A stretch of DNA of 56,496 nucleotides from Paracoccaceae bacterium (GTDB lineage: Bacteria > Pseudomonadota > Alphaproteobacteria > Rhodobacterales > Rhodobacteraceae): the NCBI GenBank assembly GCA_018223125.1, contig JAAEZA010000024.1, positions 1-56,496 of the forward strand, read 5' to 3'. Position 1 is the first letter of the stretch. Each line of letters starts with the position of its first letter. The translations under genes were made by a program, and so were the position numbers. Below are positions 24,738 to 33,466 of the stretch, one piece after another. Under the pieces are notes generated by a model. The model was given only the letters and a program-made list of their open reading frames with translations. It had not been told where the DNA came from and did not search any database.

Positions 24738-25412
24738 TTGACCGATCCGACACAACGATCCCGTTCCATGCGCCTGACCAGACTGCTGGTCCGGCTTGGC
24801 GTGATCATCGTTGCTGCCCTTGCCCTGCACTTTGCGGTGAACTGGCTGGGTGAAGAAGTGAAGCATGTGGACAGCGGTGGTAAAAAGGTCATGTTTACGG
24901 GGATGCTTTTGCTGATCCTTCTGTCATATGCCTTTGTAATTGCGATACCTTTTGTGCCCGGTGTGGAAATCGGTTTAACGCTGATGGCCATGCAGGGGGC
25001 CAAGATCGCACCACTGGTCTTTCTGTTTACGCTGATCGGCCTTTCGCTTGCGTTTCTGGCCGGGCATCTGCTGCCCTACCCTCTTCTGTCACGCTTTCTT
25101 GAGACTTGGGGTCTGCGGCGCACTGCGCAAATGGTACAAGACATCGCGCCACTTGATCTGGAACAGCGCACCAGCCTGATGAAATCCCGCCTGCCAATGG
25201 TTCTCGGGCCGCTGTTCGTCAACTGGCGTTACGTGTTTCTGGCGATTCTGATCAACATTCCCGGCAATATGGTGCTTGGCGGTGGTGGCGGCATCTGCTT
25301 TTCCGCAGGGCTTAGCCGTCTGTTCCGCCCTGTTTGGGCGCTGCTGACGCTTGCCCTTGCGGTCGCGCCGGTGCCAGCTGCTTTTTACTTCTTGGGCATA
25401 ACACTGTTCTGA
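24738..25412 (+). CDS. integral membrane protein of unknown function
   Basis: 224 residues (from a TTG; an ATG at 24768 would give 214) with about five hydrophobic segments. Features are a glycine-rich turn IPGNMVLGGGGGI before a hydrophobic stretch and a PFVPGVEIGL motif near the second segment. These recall the re-entrant IPG loops of DedA/VTT membrane proteins, but the match is loose. I do not recognise the family with confidence. It precedes the reactivation protein by 122 bp. Confidence 0.65.
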   Translation: MTDPTQRSRSMRLTRLLVRLGVIIVAALALHFAVNWLGEEVKHVDSGGKKVMFTGMLLLILLSYAFVIAIPFVPGVEIGLTLMAMQGAKIAPLVFLFTLIGLSLAFLAGHLLPYPLLSRFLETWGLRRTAQMVQDIAPLDLEQRTSLMKSRLPMVLGPLFVNWRYVFLAILINIPGNMVLGGGGGICFSAGLSRLFRPVWALLTLALAVAPVPAAFYFLGITLF

Positions 25413-25534
25413 CCGGAAATTTCCGGAATTAATGCCGCAAATGGCCCAAAACTGACGCGGGCTGGCTTCCCATTTCCTGCCACCTGCCTATTGTCGCCCT
25501 GTTGGTTCCTCCCAAGTAGAACAGGCCGATTGAC

Positions 25535-27595
25535 ATGAACACTTCGAACGATCCACTGGTAATTTTCACTCCTTCCGGCAAAAGGGGGCGGTTTGCCGTT
25601 GGCACACCGATTTTGACCGCCGCACGCCAGCTTGGGGTGGATCTGGACAGTGTCTGCGGGGGCCGCGGCATCTGTTCGAAATGCCAGATACAACCGTCCT
25701 ACGGCGAGTTCTCCAAACATGGTGTATCCGTCGCGGATGATGCCCTGTCCGAATGGAATTCGGTTGAAGAACGCTACAAGTCCAAACGGGGCATGATCGA
25801 CGGGCGCAGGCTCGGCTGTCAGGCACAAGTTCAGCGCGATGTCGTGATTGACGTGCCCCCCGAAAGTCAGGTCCACAAACAGGTGGTGCGCAAGCGGGCC
25901 GAGGCGCGGGACATTGTGATGGACCCCTCCACAAAACTTTTCTTTGTCGAGGTACAGCAACCTGACATGCACGACCCCACCGGCGATCTGGAGAGGCTGG
26001 TCAAAGCACTGCGCGACCAATGGGACCTGCCCCATCTGGAAGCCGATCTCGGCGTGCTGGCAACCATGCAACCGATCCTGCGCAAGGGCGAATGGAAAGT
26101 CACCTGCGCCGTACATCTGGGAGATGATATGTTCAGCCCGCGGATCATGCACATCTGGCCCGGCTTTTACGAAGGCTCCATCTACGGGCTGGCGGTTGAT
26201 CTTGGTTCTACCACTATCGCGGGGCATCTGTGTGATCTGCAAACCGGCGAAGTGGTGGCCTCCAGCGGGTTGATGAACCCGCAGATCCGGTTTGGCGAGG
26301 ATCTGATGAGCCGTGTCAGCTATTCCATGATGAACGAGAGCGGCGCGCAGGAAATGACCCGCGCGGTGCGCGACGGTATGAATACCCTGTTCAGCAATAT
26401 CGCGGTCGAAGCGGGAATCGACCAGTCGTTGATCGTGGACGCAGTGTTTGTGTGTAATCCCGTGATGCATCACCTGTTCCTTGGTATTGATCCGTTTGAA
26501 CTGGGTCAGGCGCCATTTGCGTTGGCCAGTTCGGACAGTATCTCCCTGCGGGCACTGGAACTCGGCCTTAACCTGCATCCGGCGGCGCGGGTCTATCTGC
26601 TGCCCTGTATCGCGGGCCATGTGGGGGCGGATGCAGCGGCGGTGGCCCTGTCCGAAGCACCGGATAAATCCGAGGACCTTGTTCTGGTGGTGGATGTGGG
26701 CACCAATGCGGAAATTCTGCTGGGCAACAAGGAAAAGGTGCTTGCCTGTTCGTCGCCCACCGGCCCCGCCTTTGAAGGGGCGCAGATTTCATCCGGCCAG
26801 CGCGCCGCCCCCGGTGCAATTGAACGGGTAGAGATTGACCCTGTCACCAAAGAACCCCGCTTCCGCGTAATCGGTTCGGACCTGTGGTCCGACGAAGAGG
26901 GATTTGCCGAAAGCATCCTGTCCAGCGGGATTACCGGCATCTGCGGCTCCGGTATCATCGAAATGGTCGCGGAAATGCGGCTGGCGGGGATCGTCGATGG
27001 TCCGGGGCTGATCGGCTCTCCTGCACAGGTGGGCACCGACCGCTGTTTCCTTGACGGGCGCACCCATTCCTATCTGGTCTGGGACGGCACCGCCGAGGGC
27101 GGACCACGCATCACCGTCACCAACCGTGACATCCGCGAAATCCAGATGGCAAAGGCCGCACTTTATTCAGGGGCGCGGTTGCTGATGGATAAATTCGGTG
27201 TGGATACAGTGGACCGGATCGTGCTGGCAGGTGCATTCGGGGCGCATATTTCGCCCAAACACGCGATGGTTCTGGGCATGATCCCCGATTGCACCCTTGA
27301 AAAGGTAACCAGTGCGGGGAATGCGGCAGGAACAGGGGCGCGGATTGCGCTGCTGAATGTCGGCTCCCGCCGCGAAATAGAGCAGACCGTCAAGGCGATC
27401 CACAAGATCGAAACCGCGATTGAGCCCCGCTTTCAAGAGCATTTCGTCAACGCCAGCGCCATCCCGAATAGTGTTGAACCCTTCCCGATCCTTGAAACAC
27501 ACATCACCCTGCCGGATGTGAACTTCAACACCGGCGGCGAAGGTGACAGCGCATCGGGCGGTGGTGGTGGCAGACGCCGCCGCAGACGCGGCTAG
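25535..27595 (+). CDS. ASKHA-domain corrinoid-activation protein (RACo type) with 2Fe-2S domain and Arg tail
   Basis: 686 residues. An N-terminal plant-type ferredoxin domain has C41, C47, C50 and C95. Next come a linker and middle domain, then an ASKHA ATPase fold starting AVDLGSTTIAGHL (about 218-230) with VVDVGTNAEILLG and LAGAFGAHIS. This is the architecture of RACo/RamA-like enzymes that reduce inactive Co(II) corrinoid to Co(I) using ATP. The last residues are SGGGGGRRRRRRG, a tail not needed for the known fold and resembling that of the methyltransferase in this cluster. A strong terminator follows 16 nt after the stop. Confidence 0.9.
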   Translation: MNTSNDPLVIFTPSGKRGRFAVGTPILTAARQLGVDLDSVCGGRGICSKCQIQPSYGEFSKHGVSVADDALSEWNSVEERYKSKRGMIDGRRLGCQAQVQRDVVIDVPPESQVHKQVVRKRAEARDIVMDPSTKLFFVEVQQPDMHDPTGDLERLVKALRDQWDLPHLEADLGVLATMQPILRKGEWKVTCAVHLGDDMFSPRIMHIWPGFYEGSIYGLAVDLGSTTIAGHLCDLQTGEVVASSGLMNPQIRFGEDLMSRVSYSMMNESGAQEMTRAVRDGMNTLFSNIAVEAGIDQSLIVDAVFVCNPVMHHLFLGIDPFELGQAPFALASSDSISLRALELGLNLHPAARVYLLPCIAGHVGADAAAVALSEAPDKSEDLVLVVDVGTNAEILLGNKEKVLACSSPTGPAFEGAQISSGQRAAPGAIERVEIDPVTKEPRFRVIGSDLWSDEEGFAESILSSGITGICGSGIIEMVAEMRLAGIVDGPGLIGSPAQVGTDRCFLDGRTHSYLVWDGTAEGGPRITVTNRDIREIQMAKAALYSGARLLMDKFGVDTVDRIVLAGAFGAHISPKHAMVLGMIPDCTLEKVTSAGNAAGTGARIALLNVGSRREIEQTVKAIHKIETAIEPRFQEHFVNASAIPNSVEPFPILETHITLPDVNFNTGGEGDSASGGGGGRRRRRRG

Positions 27596-27610
27596 GATCA
27601 CATATTCCAA

Positions 27611-27643
27611 CCCTGCAGCCTGATAAAACAGGCTGCAGGGTTT
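27611..27643 (+). terminator. rho-independent terminator of the corrinoid cluster
   Basis: Perfect 12-bp stem CCCTGCAGCCTG/CAGGCTGCAGGG with loop ATAAAA, followed by TTT. It lies 16 nt after the reactivation protein stop. Confidence 0.8.
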
Positions 27644-27708
27644 CCCGCACCAAGCCCCCGATCCCCGATTGACGGCAATCTGCAAAGCCGCTACATCACC
27701 CCGACAGA

Positions 27709-27782
27709 GCGGGTATGGTGAAAAGGTATCACGGCAGCTTCCCAAGCTTTAGTTACGAGTTCGATTCTCGTTACCCGCTCCA
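27709..27782 (+). tRNA. tRNA-Gly (anticodon CCC)
   Basis: 74 nt including an encoded CCA. The acceptor GCGGGTA pairs with TACCCGC. The D arm is GTG-AAAAGGTAT-CAC, and the T arm ACGAG-TTCGATT-CTCGT is perfect. The anticodon loop is TTCCCAA, giving CCC, which reads GGG. The anticodon stem GCAGC/GCTTT has one C-T mismatch and a terminal G-T pair. Confidence 0.93.
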
Positions 27783-27972
27783 GTACCCTCCGATTTGATC
27801 CGTGTTAAACCGCTGGATTTACGCCCGTTTCCTGTGATTACACTGCGGTTGTGCTACGTCATCACGCAACCACACAAACATGTTACCGGCAAAAACGATC
27901 CGCATATCGCCGGCCTCCGTATCCCTTGCACAACACGCCAATAGATGGCGTTTCAATCTAGGGAGAAAACTC

Positions 27973-28539
27973 GTGAAAAATATTCTGGTTGGTGCAGTGA
28001 TCGCAGGTCTTATGGCAGGGGGCGCCGCGTTTGCGGAAAGCCATGGCATGAAAAACCCGATGGTGGGCGGTGCTGAAATGTTTGCGGATAAGAACATCGT
28101 CGAAAACGCGGTGAATTCAGCAGATCACACAACGCTGGTTGCCGCTGTGAAAGCCGCCGGTCTGGTGGACACGCTGGCAAGCGAAGGGCCGTTTACTGTA
28201 TTCGCCCCCACCAATGACGCTTTCGCCGCCCTGCCCGATGGCACCGTCGATATGCTGCTGAAACCGGAAAACAAGGAGATGCTGACCAAAGTTCTGACGG
28301 CACATGTTGTTTCCGGCAAATGGACAGCTTCGGATATTGTCGCAGCCACCAAGAAAAGCAAAGACGGGTTCTACCACTTCAATGCGGTCTCCGGCGATGC
28401 GCTGTCGGCCAAGCTGACACCGGGTGGTCAGGTGTTCATTTATGATGAAAGCGGCAATGCCTATAAGGTCACAACAGCCGATGTGATGCAGTCGAACGGC
28501 GTCATCCATGTGGTGAACGGAGTGCTTGTGCCGAAATAA
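27973..28539 (+). CDS. secreted fasciclin-domain protein
   Basis: 188 residues: a signal peptide (1 to about 21, cut near AAFA-ESHG) and one FAS1/beta-Ig-H3 domain. The H1 box is GPFTVFAPTNDAFAALP and the H2-type end is VMQSNGVIHVVNGVLVPK. Bacterial members are periplasmic or surface adhesion proteins of uncertain role. The start is the GTG at 27973, which has AGGGAGAA upstream at the right distance and gives a proper signal peptide. An in-frame ATG at 27880 would add 31 non-hydrophobic residues and bury the signal. Confidence 0.9.
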   Translation: MKNILVGAVIAGLMAGGAAFAESHGMKNPMVGGAEMFADKNIVENAVNSADHTTLVAAVKAAGLVDTLASEGPFTVFAPTNDAFAALPDGTVDMLLKPENKEMLTKVLTAHVVSGKWTASDIVAATKKSKDGFYHFNAVSGDALSAKLTPGGQVFIYDESGNAYKVTTADVMQSNGVIHVVNGVLVPK

Positions 28540-28581
28540 CCCGAGACGACAAACAGGCAGGCACGGCGGGCAGTATAGCGG

Positions 28582-28611
28582 AGGCTCCGGTTGGTAACAG
28601 CCGGAGCCTTT
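28582..28611. terminator. bidirectional terminator between fasciclin gene and pgi
   Basis: 9-bp stem AGGCTCCGG/CCGGAGCCT with a 10-nt loop, followed by TTT on the plus strand. It sits between two convergent genes and can serve both. Confidence 0.65.
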
Positions 28612-28617
28612 GACGGT

Positions 28618-30222
28618 TTAAAGGGTTGCCAGCAACCCGCGGGTAGAGCCGTCCTTATCCTCGGACGTGGCCTCCCCCTCGATCAGGGGCAGCATCCGCG
28701 TGGCAAGCACCTTGCCCAGTTCCACACCCCATTGATCAAAGCTGTTGATGCCCCAGATCACCCCCTCCACAAACACACGGTGTTCATAAAGCGCGATGAT
28801 CTTGCCGAGCGTTTTCGGGTCAAGGATGTTGTACATCATGGTCACGCTGGGACGGTTGCCCGGAAAAACGCGGTGGGCGGCCTGTTTTTCCAGTTCCGCC
28901 CCTTCAACCCCCTGTTCGCGCATCAATTCACGGGCTTCTTCCATGCTGCGCCCGATCATCAGCGCCTCGGATTGGGCCAGACAGTTGGCCAGCAGCAATC
29001 GGTGCTGGTGGGCCAGTTCGCTTTCATGGCCACGGCGTGCCACCAGAAACTCGCAAGGGACAACACGGGTGCCCTGATGGATCAACTGGTAAAACGCGTG
29101 TTGCCCGTTGGTGCCGGGTTCGCCCCAGACAATCGGGCCGGAATGGCGGGGCAGCGGATTGCCCTCCATATCAACGCCCTTGCCGTTGCTTTCCATATCA
29201 AGTTGCTGAAGGTAGGCCGGAAGCCGTAATAGCCGTTGGTCATAGGGCAGCACCGCGCGGGTGGCGTAGCCGCAGATATTGCTGTGCCAGATCCCCACAA
29301 GCGCGAGCAGGACCGGAAGGTTGTCTTCCAACGGCGTTTCGCGAAAATGGGTATCCATTTCCTCTGCGCCCAGAAGGAAGTCTGTGAAGTTCTCGGGACC
29401 AATGGCCAGCATGACCGAAAGACCGATCGGCCCCCATACCGAATAGCGCCCGCCAACCCAATCGGCAAAGCCGAACACATGGTTTTCGGGGATGCCGAAT
29501 TCCGCAGTTTTATCCCGCGCTGTAGACAGAGCCGCCAGATGGTCGCCGATCCGTTCTTCCGATACCGCTTGCAACAGCCACGTCTTACCGGTTTCGGCGT
29601 TTGTCATCGTCTCTATGGTGGTAAAGGTTTTGGAGGCGATGATCAGCAGGGTTGTGGCCGGATCAAGCCCCTTCAGCGTGTCGTGGATGTCTGCCCCGTC
29701 CACATTGGAAACAAAATGTACACGCGGGCCGTCGTGATACGGCGACAAGGCTATATTTGCCATAACCGGCCCGAGATCAGACCCGCCGATCCCGATATTT
29801 ACCACATCCGTAAAGGGCGCACCGCTGGCAGAGCACAGCGCCCCCGACCGGACACGGGCCGAGAAGCTTTTCATCGCTTCCAGCGTTTGCAGGACGTCCG
29901 GCATCACATCAACCCCGTCCACCAGCACAGACCGCCCCGACAGGTTGCGCAGGGCTGTATGCAACACGGCCCGATTTTCGGTCTGGTTTATGGCTTCGCC
30001 TGCAAACATCGCGTCCCGCTTGGTTTCAACACCACGGGACCGCGCAAGCTCCAGAAGCAGGCTTTTGGCCTCGGCATCCAGATTGGTCTTGGAATAATCC
30101 AGCAAAAAATCCCCGCATCTGGCAGAGAATGATGCGAAACGTTCGGGATCGTCAAACAGTCCTAAAATGGAACGCGACGCATTGGTTTTTTGGTTTTCAG
30201 ACAGGGATTGCCAAATGTTCAT
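28618..30222 (-). CDS. pgi: glucose-6-phosphate isomerase
   Basis: Interconverts glucose 6-phosphate and fructose 6-phosphate, 534 residues. Landmarks: FTDVVNIGIGGSDLGP, the phosphate-binding ASKTFTTIETM, DWVGGRYSVWGPIGLS, the catalytic-Glu area and the C-terminal INSFDQWGVELGK containing the active-site lysine. Third gene of the zwf-pgl-pgi operon, 11 nt after pgl. Confidence 0.96.
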   Translation of the reverse strand: MNIWQSLSENQKTNASRSILGLFDDPERFASFSARCGDFLLDYSKTNLDAEAKSLLLELARSRGVETKRDAMFAGEAINQTENRAVLHTALRNLSGRSVLVDGVDVMPDVLQTLEAMKSFSARVRSGALCSASGAPFTDVVNIGIGGSDLGPVMANIALSPYHDGPRVHFVSNVDGADIHDTLKGLDPATTLLIIASKTFTTIETMTNAETGKTWLLQAVSEERIGDHLAALSTARDKTAEFGIPENHVFGFADWVGGRYSVWGPIGLSVMLAIGPENFTDFLLGAEEMDTHFRETPLEDNLPVLLALVGIWHSNICGYATRAVLPYDQRLLRLPAYLQQLDMESNGKGVDMEGNPLPRHSGPIVWGEPGTNGQHAFYQLIHQGTRVVPCEFLVARRGHESELAHQHRLLLANCLAQSEALMIGRSMEEARELMREQGVEGAELEKQAAHRVFPGNRPSVTMMYNILDPKTLGKIIALYEHRVFVEGVIWGINSFDQWGVELGKVLATRMLPLIEGEATSEDKDGSTRGLLATL

Positions 30223-30233
30223 TTAAAAATTCC

Positions 30234-30911
30234 TTAATCCGCGTAATGGGTTATGGCCTGTTCCTGAACGATCCGGACCGGCGCATCAAGGGGGGATCGG
30301 GCCTGCTGGGCCTGCGCAAAGGCGGCTTTCTTATCAGATCCGGCGATCAGGATATGAACCGATTTGGCCGCTTTCAACACAGGCGCTGTCAGCGTCAGGC
30401 GGGGTTCGGGCGCGTTTGGCGCACGCATCGGCAATAGAACCGGCGCTTGCGGGTCCAGCGCCTCTGCCAGCAGGTCCGCTTCGGGAAAGATGCTTGCGGT
30501 GTGCATATCCGCACCCATTCCAAGCACGCAAACATCCAGCGGCAGGGCTGTTTCAATTCCCGCGCGCAGGCTGTCGAGCACATCTTCCGGTGCCTCTGCA
30601 GCCTGATAGAACGGCACCAGCGTTGCAGCGGCAGCATTATCCTGCAACAGATTCTCACGCAGCAGCCGCGTGTTGGACCGCTCGGACGCTTCCGGCACGA
30701 ACCGTTCGTCCGTCAGCATCACCCTGACCTTCGCCCAGTCCAGATCCACAGTGCGCAGCCGATGGAAAAACGGCGCCGGTGTGGTCCCCCCCGGCACGGC
30801 GAGCGTTGCGCTGCCCTTCGCCTGAAGCGCGGCACGCAACTGTTTTTCAACCATGTCGGCCAGGCCCTGAAACAGCGCCACGCGGCTGTCGTATTCTATA
30901 AACTCGCTCAT
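30234..30911 (-). CDS. pgl: 6-phosphogluconolactonase
   Basis: Hydrolyses 6-phosphogluconolactone to 6-phosphogluconate, 225 residues, DevB/SOL family. Signatures are LAVPGGTTPAPFFHRL, MLTDERFVPEASERSN and CVLGMGADMHTASIFP. It overlaps zwf by 4 nt, so the two consecutive reactions are encoded by coupled genes. Confidence 0.95.
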   Translation of the reverse strand: MSEFIEYDSRVALFQGLADMVEKQLRAALQAKGSATLAVPGGTTPAPFFHRLRTVDLDWAKVRVMLTDERFVPEASERSNTRLLRENLLQDNAAAATLVPFYQAAEAPEDVLDSLRAGIETALPLDVCVLGMGADMHTASIFPEADLLAEALDPQAPVLLPMRAPNAPEPRLTLTAPVLKAAKSVHILIAGSDKKAAFAQAQQARSPLDAPVRIVQEQAITHYAD

Positions 30912-32362
30912 GGTTTGATCTCCCGCCAGCGGCGCCCGTCTTTATGCAGCAGCATCAGGCTGTCATCCGGCCCCGAACCGCCCGGATCGTAAGGTACTGG
31001 GCGGCTGCCCGCCTCCTGCCATGCTTCGATGATGGGATCGACCCAAGCCCATGCGGCCTCTACCTCGTCGCCACGCATGAACAGGGTCTGATCCCCGCGG
31101 ATCACATCCATGATCAACCGCTCGTAAGCGTCCGGCATGACAGAGACCTGATCGCCAAGCGCATCTGCAAAGGACATATCAAGGGGTACTTCTGTCAGGC
31201 GCATACCACCTGGTCCAGGTTCCTTGATGGTTACACGCATGGTGATTCCCTCATCCGGTTGCAGCCGGATCACCAGAACATTGCCCTTCCGGTTGAAATC
31301 CCCTTCAAAGATAGAATGGGGCGGATCCTTGAACACGATTGCGATCTCGGACATGCGGCCCCGCAGTCGTTTGCCGGTGCGCAGGTAGAACGGAGTACTG
31401 GCCCACCGCCAGTTCGCCACTTTCACCTTCATCGCAATGAAGCTTTCGGTTTTGGAGTCCGGATCTTCTGCATGTTCGACATAGCCGGCCATATCACGAC
31501 CGGCAGAATACTGGCCGCGCACCACATCGGACGGGGCCACAGGTTCCAGCGCGCGGATCACTTTCAGCTTTTCATCCCGCACCGCATCGGCCCCGTATTT
31601 GCTGGGGGGTTCCATCGCAGAGAGACACAACAACTGCATCAGATGGTTCTGAACCATATCGCGCATGGCGCCGGATTTGTCGTAGTAACCGCCCCGCCCT
31701 TCCACGCTGACGGTTTCAGCAACGGTGATCTGCACATGATCCACATGTTGAGCGTTCCACAAAGGTTCGAACAACGCATTGCCAAAACGAACCGCCATCA
31801 GGTTCTGCACGGTTTCCTTACCAAGGTAATGGTCGATCCGGTAAATCTGATGTTCATCAAAACAGGCCCGCAGTTCCGCATTTAACGCCTTGGCGGTTTC
31901 CAGATCATGGCCAAACGGTTTTTCCACGACGATCCGGCTGTGCTCATCCGTGATACCGTGCCCTGATAGCTTGCGGGCGATTTCGCCAAACAGGCTCGGC
32001 CCGACCGAAAAATAGACCGCGTGGATCGTGTCGGGGCGCAGTTTGGATTTCAGTTCCTTCCAGCCGGTATCCCCGAACACATCCAGAGACACATATTCCA
32101 GCATTTCCAGAAAACGGGCCACCGAATTGCTGTCTTTGGCTGTGTCGCCGGCAAATTCCTTCAGCGCATCTTTTACAAAGTCGCGAAACCCTGCGTCGTC
32201 AAGCTCCCCCCGCGAGGCACCAATGACTTTGGCCGTTTCGGGCATCTGCCCTGCGCACATCCGACGGAACAGGCCGGGCAGGATCTTGCGCCGGGCCAGA
32301 TCTCCTGTTGCGCCTATGATGATCAAGTCGAATGGATCAACCGGTATAGTTTTCGCGACCAT
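30908..32362 (-). CDS. zwf: glucose-6-phosphate 1-dehydrogenase
   Basis: NAD(P)-dependent oxidation of glucose 6-phosphate, the committed step to the pentose phosphate and Entner-Doudoroff routes. 484 residues. The nucleotide fold begins IIGATGDLARRKILPGLF. The catalytic signature is RIDHYLGKETVQNL, and the substrate lysine occurs in VEKPFGHDLETAK. First gene of zwf-pgl-pgi. A LacI-type palindrome lies 23 bp before the ATG. Confidence 0.96.
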   Translation of the reverse strand: MVAKTIPVDPFDLIIIGATGDLARRKILPGLFRRMCAGQMPETAKVIGASRGELDDAGFRDFVKDALKEFAGDTAKDSNSVARFLEMLEYVSLDVFGDTGWKELKSKLRPDTIHAVYFSVGPSLFGEIARKLSGHGITDEHSRIVVEKPFGHDLETAKALNAELRACFDEHQIYRIDHYLGKETVQNLMAVRFGNALFEPLWNAQHVDHVQITVAETVSVEGRGGYYDKSGAMRDMVQNHLMQLLCLSAMEPPSKYGADAVRDEKLKVIRALEPVAPSDVVRGQYSAGRDMAGYVEHAEDPDSKTESFIAMKVKVANWRWASTPFYLRTGKRLRGRMSEIAIVFKDPPHSIFEGDFNRKGNVLVIRLQPDEGITMRVTIKEPGPGGMRLTEVPLDMSFADALGDQVSVMPDAYERLIMDVIRGDQTLFMRGDEVEAAWAWVDPIIEAWQEAGSRPVPYDPGGSGPDDSLMLLHKDGRRWREIKP

Positions 32363-32384
32363 CTGGGCACCTCTGAACTCTTAA

Positions 32385-32398
32385 TGTTAGCGATAACG
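32385..32398. promoter_or_regulatory. LacI-type operator upstream of zwf
   Basis: TGTTAGCGATAACG resembles the LacI-family operator core (TGTTA-N4-TAACA with central CG). Ten of its 14 positions are symmetric. It lies 23 bp upstream of the zwf start, a typical repression position. LacI-family control of Entner-Doudoroff genes is known in rhizobia (PckR); no LacI gene is in this window. Confidence 0.5.
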
Positions 32399-32428
32399 TA
32401 GTTGCCTCGCATACAGTCACAACTACGT
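32396..32428. promoter_or_regulatory. 9-bp inverted repeat between zwf and the radical SAM gene
   Basis: ACGTAGTTG (32396-32404) and CAACTACGT (32420-32428) form a perfect inverted repeat with a 15-nt spacer, partly overlapping the LacI-like site. It is a candidate second operator or leader hairpin for zwf. Confidence 0.4.
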
Positions 32429-32503
32429 GGGTTTTGCAAGCTTTCCTTTGAAAACTAACATACAATCGGATAGCGATCAGGCAAGCAATGACAGGCAGAC
32501 CGT

Positions 32504-33466
32504 ATGAACCACCAGAAATTCGACCTTCCCGACCCGCAATCTTTGGGGAAATTCGAGCATCCTGACATCACCGCCAAAGGAGAACAGCGTGCGTCTGTTG
32601 CGCTGAACGGGGCAACCACCCTGTGGTTCAACACCGGAACCTTGTGCAACATCGAATGCGAGAACTGCTATATTTTCAGTTCCCCTACCAACGACCGGCT
32701 GGTTTACATCACCCGTGCCGAAGTCGAAGATTATCTTGACCAGATAGACGCCCGTGGCTGGCCCACTAAAGAAATCGCTTTTACCGGTGGCGAGCCTTTC
32801 ATGAATCCTGAAATGGTTGAAATTACGGCCGCTTGTCTGGAACGGGGCTATGACGTCCTGATCCTGACAAACGCCATGCGTCCGATGATGCGCAAGCGGG
32901 TACAGGCCGGGATTCTGGACCTCCACAAGGCCTATCCGGGCAAGCTGACCATGCGGATCTCGGTGGACCATTACGATCCGGAAAACCACGACAAGGAACG
33001 GGGCAAAGGCAGTTTCGCCCTAACCCTGCAAGGTATGGCGTGGCTGCGGGATGCAGGCATTCCGATGCATGTGGCGGGACGCACGATCTGGGGCGATACC
33101 GACGCTGAAAGCCGCGCGGGATACGCTGCGCTCTATGAACAATACGGGTTTGATATTGATCCGGCCCATCCGGCCCAAACCATGTTGTTTCCGGAAATGG
33201 ATGAAATGGCCGAGGTTCCCGAGATCACCACAGCCTGTTGGGGTATTCTGAACAAATCCCCAAATGACGTGATGTGCGCATCATCCCGCATGGTGGTGAA
33301 ATACAAAGGCGACGGCCATCTTTCTGTTCTGGCCTGCACACTTCTGCCTTACGATCCGGAATTCAATCTGGGGCGAACCCTTGAAGAAGCAGAAAAACCC
33401 GTGAAGCTGAACCATCCCCACTGCTCTAAATTCTGCGTCCTTGGCGGCGCGTCCTGTTCTGTCTGA
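32504..33466 (+). CDS. radical SAM enzyme of unknown substrate
   Basis: 320 residues. The radical-SAM cluster motif C48-x3-C52-x2-C55 is in LCNIECENCY and the GGEP motif is at 95-98. The second half holds several cysteines (CW, CASS, ACTLLP and a terminal C-x3-C-x6-C in HCSKFCVLGGASC) that could bind an auxiliary iron-sulfur cluster, as in SPASM/twitch proteins. I do not recognise a specific function. The stop overlaps the ATG of the EamA exporter by one base, so the two are translationally coupled. Confidence 0.85.
   Translation: MNHQKFDLPDPQSLGKFEHPDITAKGEQRASVALNGATTLWFNTGTLCNIECENCYIFSSPTNDRLVYITRAEVEDYLDQIDARGWPTKEIAFTGGEPFMNPEMVEITAACLERGYDVLILTNAMRPMMRKRVQAGILDLHKAYPGKLTMRISVDHYDPENHDKERGKGSFALTLQGMAWLRDAGIPMHVAGRTIWGDTDAESRAGYAALYEQYGFDIDPAHPAQTMLFPEMDEMAEVPEITTACWGILNKSPNDVMCASSRMVVKYKGDGHLSVLACTLLPYDPEFNLGRTLEEAEKPVKLNHPHCSKFCVLGGASCSV

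Noticed and set aside
27709-27782. tRNA-Gly as an integration site for the corrinoid cluster
   Set aside because: No integrase and no direct repeat of the tRNA 3' end was found in the window.
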